Source: Polycyclovorans sp046565985
GTDB lineage: Bacteria; Pseudomonadota; Gammaproteobacteria; Nevskiales; Nevskiaceae
Reading direction: 5' to 3'
NCBI GenBank assembly: GCA_046565985.1
Contig: JBKHXN010000044.1
Span: 13,768-77,767 of the forward strand
DNA: 64,000 bases
Part shown: piece after piece, positions 54,476-62,669 of the stretch
Layout: each line of letters begins with the position of its first letter
Numbering within the stretch: the first letter of the stretch is position 1
The notes under the pieces: generated by a model
Databases searched by the model: none
The model's input: the letters and a program-made list of their open reading frames with translations, nothing else
Told to the model about the DNA's origin: nothing
Program-made: the position numbers and the translations under genes

Positions 54476-55396
54476 TCACGTCCGGCGCTGGCGGGCGCGC
54501 GGGTGGGCCGCGTCGTACACCTCGGCCAGATGGCGGAAATCCAGATGCGTGTAGATCTGTGTGGTGGACAGGTGCGCGTGGCCGAGCAGTTCCTGCACCG
54601 CGCGCAGATCACCGCTTTCTTCCAGCAGATGGGTGGCAAAGGCGTGGCGCAGCCGGTGCGGGTGCAGATGGGCACCCAGGCCGGTGCGCTGCGCCCAGGC
54701 CTTGAGCAGCACGCCGATCTGCGAACGGCCCAGGCGCCGGCCGCGGGCGCCGACGAACAGCGCCGGCTCGTCCGCTGCCGCCAGCTGCGCACGCAGCGCC
54801 AGCCAGGCGTCCAGCGCCGCACGGGCCTGGCTGCCGATCAGCGCGACGCGCTCCTTGTTGCCCTTGCCGATGATGCGCAGCTCGGTCTGCCCGCCGGAGA
54901 CGGCGGCGAGATCGAGCCCGTGCAGCTCGGCCAGGCGCAGGCCGGCGGAGTAGAACAGTTCCACCAGGGCGCGGTCGCGGCATTGCGCGGGACCGCTGGC
55001 GGGCTGGTCGAGGGCGTGCGCCAGCGCCTGCGCCTCGATCACGCCGGGCAGCTTGCGCCGGTGGCGCGGTGCCCGCACCCCGGCGGCCGGGTTGTGCGCC
55101 ATGCGGCCGTGCTTGAGCTGCTCGCGGAAGAAGCTGCGCAGGCTCGACAGATAGCGCTGCAGGCTGGCCGGCTGGTGGCCGGCACGGTGCAGGCCGGTGA
55201 TGAAGCCGCGCACGGCGTGTTCGTCGAGCTGCTCGGGGCCGGTATAGCCGGCACGGGTGCAGTAGCGCGCAAACTGATCCAGGTCACGGCGCACCGCGTC
55301 GAGGGTGTTGAGCGGAGATTGGCGCTCCACCGCCCGGCTGCGCAGGTACTCCGCGGCCCAGGCCGCGAGCCAGGCCGCGGGGGGCTCGTCGTTCAC
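54476..55396 (-). CDS. xerC: Tyrosine recombinase XerC
   Basis: 306 residues; resolves chromosome dimers at dif with XerD at the septum. The start is a GTG overlapping the DUF484 stop (GTGA); a frame that extends further upstream is noise. Catalytic residues are Arg in LFYSAGLRLAELHGL, Lys in IIGKGNKERVAL, HxxR in HPHRLRHAFATHLLE, His in LLGHAHLSTTQ and Tyr in IYTHLDFRHLAEVYD. The N-terminal SAM-like domain lies at residues 10-90. Confidence 0.93.
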   Translation of the reverse strand: MNDEPPAAWLAAWAAEYLRSRAVERQSPLNTLDAVRRDLDQFARYCTRAGYTGPEQLDEHAVRGFITGLHRAGHQPASLQRYLSSLRSFFREQLKHGRMAHNPAAGVRAPRHRRKLPGVIEAQALAHALDQPASGPAQCRDRALVELFYSAGLRLAELHGLDLAAVSGGQTELRIIGKGNKERVALIGSQARAALDAWLALRAQLAAADEPALFVGARGRRLGRSQIGVLLKAWAQRTGLGAHLHPHRLRHAFATHLLEESGDLRAVQELLGHAHLSTTQIYTHLDFRHLAEVYDAAHPRARQRRT

Positions 55397-56103
55397 CCCA
55401 GCCGGGCCCGGACGGCGGCGGCCACCAGCTCCGCCGTCATCTCCAGGAACAGCTTGCCCTGACGGGGCTGGAAGCGCTCCGGGTCCCGCGAGGCGAACAC
55501 CAGCATGCCCAGGTGCTTTTCCTTTTCCAGCGGCACGATGGCCGCCGACTGTGGCAGCGGATCGGCCTTGGGGAACAGCAGGCGGGCGCCGGGCTCGGCC
55601 AGCGGGCCGCATTCGATCAGGCGGGTGCGCATGAAATTCTCGAACGCCCGGGCGATGCGGCCCTCGGGGTCCAGCGGGGTGAGCCCGTCGATGTCGTGGC
55701 GCTTGTAATAGACGCTGCTGAGCCCGACGAAGACTTCGTCCACGTCGAAGTCATCGCGCATGCACTGCCTGAGCCCGGCCACCACACCGGCCAGCGAGGG
55801 CGCGCGGATCAGGGTGCGGGCCAGACGATGGACGTTGCCGGCCCGGCCCTCGTTTTCACGCGCGGCTTCCAGCAGCCGGCCCAGGCGCTCCTCAAGCCGC
55901 GCGTTGCGGGCGCGCAGCACGTCCACCTGCTTTTCCATCAGCGAGACCGCCGAACCAGCCTTGTGGCGCAGCTCGATCTCGCCCAGCGCGTCCGGAAAGC
56001 GGGTGAAGAGATCCGGCCGGGCCTTGAGGTAGGCGACGATCTCGGTCTCGTCCAGGTCCGGCACCGGCGCGGTTTCCGGTTTGATGTTCTTTACTTCGGC
56101 CAC
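55393..56103 (-). CDS. DUF484 family protein
   Basis: 236 residues from a GTG at 56103 (VAEVKNIKPETAPVPDLDE) with GGGGA six bases upstream. An N-terminal helix pair with VAYLKARPDLFTRFPDALGEIELRHKAGSAVSLMEKQVDVLRARN precedes a coiled coil and a GAF-like domain (about residues 90-235). It sits between dapF and xerC, the usual place of DUF484. Function unknown. Confidence 0.88.
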   Translation of the reverse strand: MAEVKNIKPETAPVPDLDETEIVAYLKARPDLFTRFPDALGEIELRHKAGSAVSLMEKQVDVLRARNARLEERLGRLLEAARENEGRAGNVHRLARTLIRAPSLAGVVAGLRQCMRDDFDVDEVFVGLSSVYYKRHDIDGLTPLDPEGRIARAFENFMRTRLIECGPLAEPGARLLFPKADPLPQSAAIVPLEKEKHLGMLVFASRDPERFQPRQGKLFLEMTAELVAAAVRARLG

Positions 56104-56930
56104 TGCAGTTCCCCTGTGTAAACCGTCTCGGCCGGCCCGGTCATCCACACCGGCCGCCCCTCCCCTTCCCACTCCAGCGTGAGCATACCGCCCCGCACGG
56201 CCACGTCCACCCGCGGGCCCAGCTCGCCCCAGAGCCGGCCGGCGACCACCGCCGCGCAGGCGCCGCTGCCGCAGGCCAGGGTCTCGCCCGCGCCGCGCTC
56301 GTAAACGCGCAGGCGGGCGTGGGCGGAATCCTCGATCTGCAGAAAGCCCACATTCACCCCCTGCGGGAACTGCGGCTGCGCCTGCAGCAGCGGGCCCAAG
56401 TCGGCGACCGGGGCGGTGTCCGCGTCATCCACGCGCAGCACGGCGTGGGGGTTGCCCATGGAGACTGCGGCAAAGCGCGCTGATTCGCCCCCGGGCAGGG
56501 GCAGCGTGTACCAGCGCTGGCGCGCCGGCGCGGTGTAGGGCACCTCGGCCGGCTCCAGGCCGGGCGGCCCCATGTTGACGCGCACCCGGCCGTCATCGAG
56601 CACCTGCAGCTCCAGCACCCGGCTCAGCGTGCGCACGCGGATGCGGCGCTGGGCGGTGAGGCCCTGCGCGCGCAGAAAATGGGCGAGGCAGCGCGAGCCG
56701 TTGCCGCACTGGCCCACTTCCGAGCCGTCCGGGTTGAAGATGCGGTAATTGAAGTCCACGTCCGGCGCGTCCGGCGCCTCGGCCACCAGCACCTGATCGC
56801 AGCCGACGCCGAAGCGGCGGTCGGTGAGCCGCAGCAGCAGCTCCGGCGTGGGGCGAAAGGGCGTGCGCGTGGCGTCAATGACGACAAAGTCATTCCCGGT
56901 ACCGTGCATCTTGGTGAAGCGCAGCGTCAT
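56091..56930 (-). CDS. dapF: Diaminopimelate epimerase
   Basis: Converts LL- to meso-diaminopimelate for lysine and peptidoglycan; PLP-independent, 279 residues. The two catalytic cysteines are in GQCGNGSRCLAHF (residue ~75) and ETLACGSGACAAVV (residue ~220). It starts MTLRFTKMHGTGNDFVVID. Its 3' end overlaps the DUF484 start by 13 bases. lysA, the usual upstream neighbour, is absent; the next gene is divergent. Confidence 0.97.
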   Translation of the reverse strand: MTLRFTKMHGTGNDFVVIDATRTPFRPTPELLLRLTDRRFGVGCDQVLVAEAPDAPDVDFNYRIFNPDGSEVGQCGNGSRCLAHFLRAQGLTAQRRIRVRTLSRVLELQVLDDGRVRVNMGPPGLEPAEVPYTAPARQRWYTLPLPGGESARFAAVSMGNPHAVLRVDDADTAPVADLGPLLQAQPQFPQGVNVGFLQIEDSAHARLRVYERGAGETLACGSGACAAVVAGRLWGELGPRVDVAVRGGMLTLEWEGEGRPVWMTGPAETVYTGELQWPK

Positions 56931-57027
56931 GCGCGGATTCTAGGGCCTGGCCCGCATTTCTCACAGGGTCGCCTTCGATCCGAGCTGCGGGAGAGACCGA
57001 GGCCCGGCGGCAGGCTACCATCGCGGC

Positions 57028-57420
57028 ATGGATGATCGGGTTCGGCATACCGGAGGCTGTCACTGCGGCGCGGTGCGCTTTGCGGTGCGGGCTCCGGCGC
57101 GTCTCACGGTGCAGCGCTGCAACTGCTCCATGTGCGCGCGCACCGGCTACGAGCACCTGATCGTGCCCGCCGCCGACTTCGATCTGCTCAGCGGCGCGGA
57201 ACAGCTGAGCACCTACACCTTCCATACCGGGACCGCGCGGCATCTGTTCTGCCGCATCTGCGGCATCAAGTCCTTCTACGTTCCGCGCTCCAACCCGGAC
57301 GGCTACTCGGTGAACCTGCGCTGCCTGGACCCCGGTACCGTGGAAGCGGTGCACTACGAGGAATTCGACGGCCAGAACTGGGAAGCGCACGGCGCGCGGC
57401 TGCGCCACCTCAGCCGTTGA
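57028..57420 (+). CDS. GFA family (Gfa/centromere protein V-like) protein
   Basis: 130 residues. Zinc-binding cysteines CHCGAVRF, CNCSMC and FCRICGIKSFY in the order of glutathione-dependent formaldehyde-activating (GFA) proteins. The HTGTARHLFCRICG segment and NPDGYSVNLRCLD are family features. Soluble; the true reaction is uncertain for most members. Its last 11 bases overlap the convergent dehalogenase gene. Confidence 0.9.
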   Translation: MDDRVRHTGGCHCGAVRFAVRAPARLTVQRCNCSMCARTGYEHLIVPAADFDLLSGAEQLSTYTFHTGTARHLFCRICGIKSFYVPRSNPDGYSVNLRCLDPGTVEAVHYEEFDGQNWEAHGARLRHLSR

Positions 57421-58321
57421 GCGTCCCGTAGAGGCCACGTTGCCAGTCGATCAGGATCTGCGCCAGCGCCTCGCCCTGGTCTTCCTGGATGAAATGGCCG
57501 GCCGCGCGCACCGTGGTGTGCGGCTGGCCGTGGGCGCCGGGGATATGTTCCTGCAGCAGGCGGTCGGCGCCGCGCGTGATCGGATCGCGGCTGGCAAAGG
57601 CGGTGAGGAAGGGCTTGCGCCACTGTCCGAGCGCGTCCCAGGCGGCACGGTTGGCGGGCACCGCCGGATCCTGTTCATGGGCCGGCACCAGCGCCGGAAA
57701 GGCGCGGGCCGCCACCTTGTGGGCGCGCGTGGGAAACGGCGCATCGTAGGCCGCCCGTTCCTGGGGCGTGAGCCGGCGCACGCAGCCGGACTGCACGATG
57801 CGCCCGATGGGAAACCAGGGCGAATGCAGGGCGAAGGCCCGCCACAGTCTGAACGCCAGCGGCAGCGGATGCCGCGCCGTGGGCAGGAAGCCGTTGGAGA
57901 CGGCGATGCGCCCGAAGCGCTCGCCCGCCAGCCCCGCGATGCGCAGGCCCAGCAGTGAGCCCCAGTCCTGACAGAACAGGGTGATGTCGCGCAGGTCCAG
58001 TCCCTCGATGAACTGCTGCACCCAGCGCGCGTGTTGGTCATAGCTGTAGGCGCTCAGGGCGGCGGGCTTGTCGGACTTGCCGAAGCCGATCAGATCCGGC
58101 GCCACCACACGGTACCCGGCCGCCGCCAGCGGCGGGATCATCTTGCGGTACAGGTAGCTCCAGGTCGGCTCACCGTGCAGCAACAGCATCACCGGCCCCG
58201 AGCGCGGACCCTCGTCCACGTAGTGCATGCGCAGGCCGTCGGGCAGCAGCAGATGGTGCGGCACGAACGGGTATCCGGGCAGGTCGTGGAAACGGGCTTC
58301 CGGCGTGCGGAGGATGTCCAT
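57410..58321 (-). CDS. Haloalkane dehalogenase (HLD-I-like alpha/beta hydrolase)
   Basis: 303 residues from the ATG at 58321 (MDILRTPEARFHDLPGYPFVPHHL, as in DhlA). Oxyanion HGEPTWSYLYRKM; nucleophile Asp in LFCQDWGSLLGLR, where the following Trp would help hold halide; catalytic His in RAAGHFIQEDQGE; likely acid in ASRDPITRGADRLL. Splits carbon-halogen bonds to an alcohol. The match to the DhlA/DhmA branch is strong but substrate cannot be told, and some members are annotated as epoxide hydrolases. Confidence 0.87.
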   Translation of the reverse strand: MDILRTPEARFHDLPGYPFVPHHLLLPDGLRMHYVDEGPRSGPVMLLLHGEPTWSYLYRKMIPPLAAAGYRVVAPDLIGFGKSDKPAALSAYSYDQHARWVQQFIEGLDLRDITLFCQDWGSLLGLRIAGLAGERFGRIAVSNGFLPTARHPLPLAFRLWRAFALHSPWFPIGRIVQSGCVRRLTPQERAAYDAPFPTRAHKVAARAFPALVPAHEQDPAVPANRAAWDALGQWRKPFLTAFASRDPITRGADRLLQEHIPGAHGQPHTTVRAAGHFIQEDQGEALAQILIDWQRGLYGTLNG

Positions 58322-58427
58322 GTCTGCGGCTCCAGCGAGGGTGGCGCCGCATGATGCCGGGTTTTTGACCGCCCCAGAAGGCCGTGCTACAAGAATCGCC
58401 AGCAAAAACAAGGCAAGGGAGCGGCTC

Positions 58428-59453
58428 GTGAAAGTGTTGGCGGCGGATATTGGCTTTGGCTATACCAAGGCCACGGACGGTCGGCAGTTCCAGATTTTCA
58501 AATCCATACTCGGCGAGGCCAACGAGGCCCAGTTTGCCGAATCCCTGCTGCCCGCCACCCAGGCGCAGCCCCGCCACTTCGAGATCGGCGACGAGGCCTT
58601 TTTTGTCGGCGACCTGGCCGAAACCCAGTCCCGCGGACGCAGCTTCACGCTCGACCCGGTGCAGTTCCTCAGCCAGCAGGCCCAGCGTCTGGCGCTGGCC
58701 GGCCTGGCGCCGCTGGCGGCCGACAACGAACCCCTGCGGGTGGTCACCGGGCTGCCGATCAGCTTCTTCCGCCGCCACAAGGACACCCTCACCGCCCTGC
58801 TGCAGGGGCGGCACAAGATCACCATCGTGCAGGCCAACGGCACGCGCGAGGAAAAGACCCTGTACATCGAGCGCGCCCGCGTCATCCCGCAGCCGTTCGG
58901 CAGCATGTTCAACCTCATGCTCAACAACGTGGGCAAGCCCGCCAGCCAGCGCTTCCTGAGCGAGAAGATCGGCATCATCGACATCGGCTTCCGCACTGCC
59001 GACTACGCGGTGTGCGACAAGACCAAGTATTCCGAGCGCGGCAGCCAGTCCACCGACTCCGGCATGTCCATGGCCTACAGCGCCATCGTCAATTACCTGC
59101 ACGAGAAATCCGGGGTCAATATCGAGCTGTTCCGCCTCTACGAGGGCATCAGCCGCGGCAGCATCAAGATCAAGGGCAAGCTCTACGATCTCAAGCCGAT
59201 CACCGAGCAGGCCTTCACCTACCTGGCCAGCCGCATTGCCACGGAAGTGAACCGCTTGTGGTCGGACGACTGGGACATCGACGCCATCGTGCTGACCGGC
59301 GGCGGCAGCACCGTGCTGGCCAAGCATCTCACCCCGCTGCTGGAGGGCGAGGTGCTGCCCATCCCCCCCGAAACCGACGGCCGTCTCAACAACGTCAGCG
59401 GCTATTACAAGTACGGCCTGCACGTGTGGGGGAATGCACCGGCAACGGCCTGA
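58428..59453 (+). CDS. ParM/StbA-like actin-family ATPase
   Basis: 341 residues from a GTG (VKVLAADIGFGYTKATDG) with AAGGGAG six bases upstream; frames open upstream of this are noise. Actin-fold motifs: phosphate 1 DIGFGYTK near residue 8, phosphate 2 IIDIGFRTADYAV near residue 185, adenosine motif VLTGGGSTVLAKHL near residue 290. Length and motifs fit the ParM/Alp group of filament-forming ATPases, usually plasmid-encoded with a DNA-binding partner and centromere. No partner is adjacent here, so it is a stand-alone chromosomal copy. Role unknown. Confidence 0.85.
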   Translation: MKVLAADIGFGYTKATDGRQFQIFKSILGEANEAQFAESLLPATQAQPRHFEIGDEAFFVGDLAETQSRGRSFTLDPVQFLSQQAQRLALAGLAPLAADNEPLRVVTGLPISFFRRHKDTLTALLQGRHKITIVQANGTREEKTLYIERARVIPQPFGSMFNLMLNNVGKPASQRFLSEKIGIIDIGFRTADYAVCDKTKYSERGSQSTDSGMSMAYSAIVNYLHEKSGVNIELFRLYEGISRGSIKIKGKLYDLKPITEQAFTYLASRIATEVNRLWSDDWDIDAIVLTGGGSTVLAKHLTPLLEGEVLPIPPETDGRLNNVSGYYKYGLHVWGNAPATA

Positions 59454-59456
59454 GGC

Positions 59457-59481
59457 AGGCCCGCGGTCGCGGGCCTTTGTT
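59457..59481 (+). terminator. Rho-independent terminator after the ParM-like gene
   Basis: Stem AGGCCCGCG / CGCGGGCCT with a short loop, then TTGTT, 4 bases past the stop. The T-run is interrupted. Confidence 0.7.
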
Positions 59482-59489
59482 CAGCTTGC

Positions 59490-60959
59490 TCAGGCGCCTG
59501 CCACCGGCTTCCTGCGCGCGGGCGCACGGCGGCGGGGGCTGGCGGCCTTGGCCTTGCGGGCCTTGGGCGCGGCGGTCTTGGTCAGGCGCTCCAGTTCTTC
59601 CAGCGCCTCCCCCATGTACACGGCCAGACGCTGCATGCGCGGCAGGGTGTTGCGGCAGCCGGTAAAGCCGATGTTGAACTGCCCGGCGTAGCTCACCACG
59701 GTGATGTTCAGCGCCTGCCCGTGCGAGAGCAGGGAGACCGGGTACATCTGCTCCATGCGCGCACCGTTGAAGTACAGCGGGCGGTCGGGGCCGGGGACGT
59801 TGGAGATGGTGACGTTGAACATGGGCCGGCCCTTGCCGCCCAGACCGGTGAGCAGCTGCAGGATGAACGGCGCCATGAACAGCATGGTGTAGTTGTCGAT
59901 GCCGGCCTTGGGCAGCTGCTGCAGGTGCTCCTTGGCGATCTGCGTGGAGCGGCGGATGGCCTGCAGGCGGATCAGCGGATCGGCGATGTGGGTGTTGAGG
60001 TTGGCGATGATGAAGCTGATGGCATTGCCCACCGCCTCGTCGCCCGCCGGGCGCACCGAGACCGGCACGCCGGCGGTGAGCGGTTTTTCCGGCAGGGCCT
60101 GGATCTCCTCCAGGTAGCGGCGCAGGGCGCCGGCGCAGAGGCCCAGGAACACGTCGTTGACCGTCACGTCCGCCGCCTTGGCGACACGCTTGATGCGCTC
60201 CAGCTCGTAGTACTGGGTGGCGAAGCGGCGCTGGCCGGACACGCGGCGGTTGAGGATGGACTGCGGGCCGGAAAACGGCAGGGCCTCGGCGGCGCTGCTC
60301 TGGCGCACGCGCTCGGTCACCACGTGCGCCAGGGCGCGACCGACGCCGGGCAGGGTTTCGGCCTGGGCCTTGGCCTTGTCCAGCCACTGCTGCCAGAGCG
60401 GCAGGCCGCTGCCGCTGCGCGCGCCGCGCGGACGCTGGCCGCCGGCGCCCACCGACCAGGGCGGCGGCATGGCGCGGGCCTTGGGGTCGTCGGAGAGCAT
60501 GCGCTGCAGCATGCGCATGCCGCCCACGCCGTCCACCAGCGAGTGGTGCATCTTCATGTACAGCGCGAAGCGGTTGTTTTCCAGGCCTTCGATGATGTGG
60601 CATTCCCACAGCGGGCGGCTGAAGTCCATGGGGTGGGAGTGCAGGCGCGAGACCAGCACGCCCAGCTCGCGCTCGCCGCCGGGGCTGGGCAGGGCGGAGT
60701 AGCGCAGGTGGTACTCCAGGTCGATGTTGAAGTCCTCCTGCCAGGTCATGTTCAGACCCTTGAGCCACGGGGTCTTGAGCTTGAGGTTGTACGGGCTGGC
60801 AAAGCTCCGCGCGTTGCGCAGATGATCGAACAGCTTGTGCAGGAAATTGGGCGGCGCGTCGGCCGGGAGGGAGAAGATGGTCAGGCTGCCGACGTGCATC
60901 GGCGTTTCCTTGTTATCCACCAGCAGCCAGGCGGCATCGAGCGGCTTGAGCGCTTGCAT
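59490..60959 (-). CDS. Wax ester synthase / diacylglycerol O-acyltransferase (WS/DGAT)
   Basis: 489 residues. The condensing motif HHxxxDG is present in MKMHHSLVDGVGGMRM near residue 140. The start MQALKPLDAAWLLVDNKETPMHVGSLTIFSLP and the later ISNVPGPDRPLYFNGARMEQMYPVSLLSHGQALNITVVSYAGQ are conserved in the family. The C-terminus is Lys/Arg/Pro-rich. Makes storage wax esters or triacylglycerol from acyl-CoA. GGAGG lies 8 bases before the ATG. Divergent from an aldehyde dehydrogenase gene. Confidence 0.93.
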   Translation of the reverse strand: MQALKPLDAAWLLVDNKETPMHVGSLTIFSLPADAPPNFLHKLFDHLRNARSFASPYNLKLKTPWLKGLNMTWQEDFNIDLEYHLRYSALPSPGGERELGVLVSRLHSHPMDFSRPLWECHIIEGLENNRFALYMKMHHSLVDGVGGMRMLQRMLSDDPKARAMPPPWSVGAGGQRPRGARSGSGLPLWQQWLDKAKAQAETLPGVGRALAHVVTERVRQSSAAEALPFSGPQSILNRRVSGQRRFATQYYELERIKRVAKAADVTVNDVFLGLCAGALRRYLEEIQALPEKPLTAGVPVSVRPAGDEAVGNAISFIIANLNTHIADPLIRLQAIRRSTQIAKEHLQQLPKAGIDNYTMLFMAPFILQLLTGLGGKGRPMFNVTISNVPGPDRPLYFNGARMEQMYPVSLLSHGQALNITVVSYAGQFNIGFTGCRNTLPRMQRLAVYMGEALEELERLTKTAAPKARKAKAASPRRRAPARRKPVAGA

Positions 60960-61062
60960 GTCAACTTCCTCCGTATTCTTGTGCGGCGAGTGTAACGCGG
61001 TTCACCCCGTATTCCAGTCCGGTTCCGGCGCCGTCAGTCCTGCGGGACGGGCGGCCAGCGCC

Positions 61063-61083
61063 TATACTCGAACATTCGTTCGA
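61063..61083 (+). promoter_or_regulatory. Aldehyde dehydrogenase promoter with palindromic operator
   Basis: TATACT at 61063-61068 is a good -10 box; the -35 region is weak. It overlaps by one base the perfect dyad TCGAAC-ATTC-GTTCGA (61068-61083), a repressor-type site spanning the expected transcription start, 36 bases before the ATG. Confidence 0.6.
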
Positions 61084-61118
61084 TTACACCGGCCCAGAGC
61101 CGCCCGAGGAGCGCTGTC

Positions 61119-62567
61119 ATGAACACCGTTGTGTCCTACCTGCCCGGCCAGCCGCAGGCCATAGACGCCGAGATCGCCCGGGTTTTTGAACTGCAGCGGG
61201 ACACCGCGCTGCGCCTGCGCAGCTCCACGGCGGCCCAGCGCATCGCCAGGATCCGCCGCCTGAAGGACGCGGTGCTGGCCAACAGCGAGGCCTTCTACGC
61301 CGCCGCGGAACAGGACTTCCGCAAGCCGCCGGCCGAGGTGGACCTGTCGGAAATCCTGCCGGTGGTGGCCGAGGCCAACGACGCCATCCGCAACCTGAAG
61401 AAGTGGATGAAGCCCACCGGCGTCTGGCCCACGCGGCTGATGATGGGCACCAAGAGCTGGATCCGCTACGAGCCCAAGGGCCGCTGCCTGATCATCTCGC
61501 CCTGGAACTACCCGCTGAACCTCAGCTTCGGACCGCTGGTCTCGGCCCTGGCGGCGGGCAATACCGCCATCCTCAAGCCCTCGGAAATGACGCCGCACCT
61601 GTCGGCGCTGATGGCGCGCATCATCCGCGAGCTGTTCAGCGAGGACGAGGTGGCGATCTTCGAGGGCGACGTGACCGTCTCCACCGCGCTGCTGGCGCTG
61701 CCCTTCGACCACATCTTCTTCACCGGCTCGCCCGCCGTGGGCAAGGTGGTGATGGCCGCCGCGGCCAAACACCTCACCAGCGTGACGCTGGAACTGGGCG
61801 GCAAGTCGCCCACCATCGTGGACGCCAGCGCCGACCTGGAGCTGGCCGCGCGCAACATCCTCTGGGGCAAGTTCACCAACAACGGCCAGACCTGCATCGC
61901 ACCCGACCACGTGTACGTGCATGAGTCCGTGAAGGATGAGTTCGTCTCCTGCTGTATCCGCGCCCTGCATGAAACCTACGGCGACAGCGCCGAGGCGCAG
62001 CAGAAATCCCCCGACCTGGCTCGGGTGGTCAATGGCCGGCACACCGCGAGGCTCAAATCCCTGCTGGAGGACGCACAGCAGCGCGGTGCGCGCGTGCTGT
62101 GCGGCGGCCAGGTCAACGAGGCCGAGCGCTACATCGCGCCGACGCTGATCGAGAACATCCCCGCCGATGCCAAGCTCATGAGCGAGGAGATCTTCGGCCC
62201 GCTGCTGCCGATCATCAGCTACCGCCAGCTCGACGAGGTGATCGCCCGCATCAATGCCGACCCCAAGCCGCTGGCGCTCTACATCTGGAGCCGCACGCAG
62301 TCGCACATTGACCAGGTCATCAACCAGACCAGCTCCGGGGGCGCCTGCATCAACCACACCGTGGCGCACTTCCTGCACCTGAACCTGCCGTTTGGCGGGG
62401 TCAACAATTCCGGCATCGGCAGCGGCCACGGGCACTTCGGCTTCAAGGCCTTCTCCCACGAGCGCGCGGTGGTGCGCACGCGCTTCATGCTGGCGCGCAT
62501 GTTCTTCCCGCCGTACACCGACTTCACCCGCCGACTGATCCAGTCGGTGATGAAATTCTCGGTCTGA
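61119..62567 (+). CDS. Aldehyde dehydrogenase (coniferyl/fatty aldehyde type, class 3-like)
   Basis: 482 residues, NAD(P)-dependent. LIISPWNYPLNLSFGPLVSALAAGN, ELGGKSP with the general-base Glu, and the catalytic Cys in NNGQTCIAPDHVYV. It lacks the signatures of betaine or succinate-semialdehyde enzymes; the C-terminus has a hydrophobic-basic end (RFMLARMFFPPYTDFTRRLIQSV), as in membrane-associated fatty aldehyde dehydrogenases. GAGGAG lies eight bases before the ATG. Next to a wax ester synthase, oxidation of long-chain aldehydes is the likely role. Confidence 0.88.
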   Translation: MNTVVSYLPGQPQAIDAEIARVFELQRDTALRLRSSTAAQRIARIRRLKDAVLANSEAFYAAAEQDFRKPPAEVDLSEILPVVAEANDAIRNLKKWMKPTGVWPTRLMMGTKSWIRYEPKGRCLIISPWNYPLNLSFGPLVSALAAGNTAILKPSEMTPHLSALMARIIRELFSEDEVAIFEGDVTVSTALLALPFDHIFFTGSPAVGKVVMAAAAKHLTSVTLELGGKSPTIVDASADLELAARNILWGKFTNNGQTCIAPDHVYVHESVKDEFVSCCIRALHETYGDSAEAQQKSPDLARVVNGRHTARLKSLLEDAQQRGARVLCGGQVNEAERYIAPTLIENIPADAKLMSEEIFGPLLPIISYRQLDEVIARINADPKPLALYIWSRTQSHIDQVINQTSSGGACINHTVAHFLHLNLPFGGVNNSGIGSGHGHFGFKAFSHERAVVRTRFMLARMFFPPYTDFTRRLIQSVMKFSV

Positions 62568-62590
62568 GCGCGCTAGTAAAAGCGGGCTAA

Positions 62591-62620
62591 TCCCGCCCGG
62601 GCTTGATCCGCCGGGCGGGA
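62591..62620. other. Inverted repeat after the aldehyde dehydrogenase gene
   Basis: Perfect 10-bp arms TCCCGCCCGG / CCGGGCGGGA with a 10-base loop, 23 bases past the stop. There is no T-run, so it is at most a weak terminator. It may instead overlap the promoter of the next gene: TTGATC lies in its loop. Confidence 0.4.
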
Positions 62621-62633
62621 GCAGGGGTATATT
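62603..62633 (+). promoter_or_regulatory. Possible promoter of the acylase-family gene
   Basis: TTGATC at 62603-62608, 19 bases, then TATATT at 62628-62633, about 37 bases before the ATG. The spacing is long. Confidence 0.35.
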
Positions 62634-62669
62634 GACGGTCCATTCAGGATTTAATGCATGGAGTCCGTC

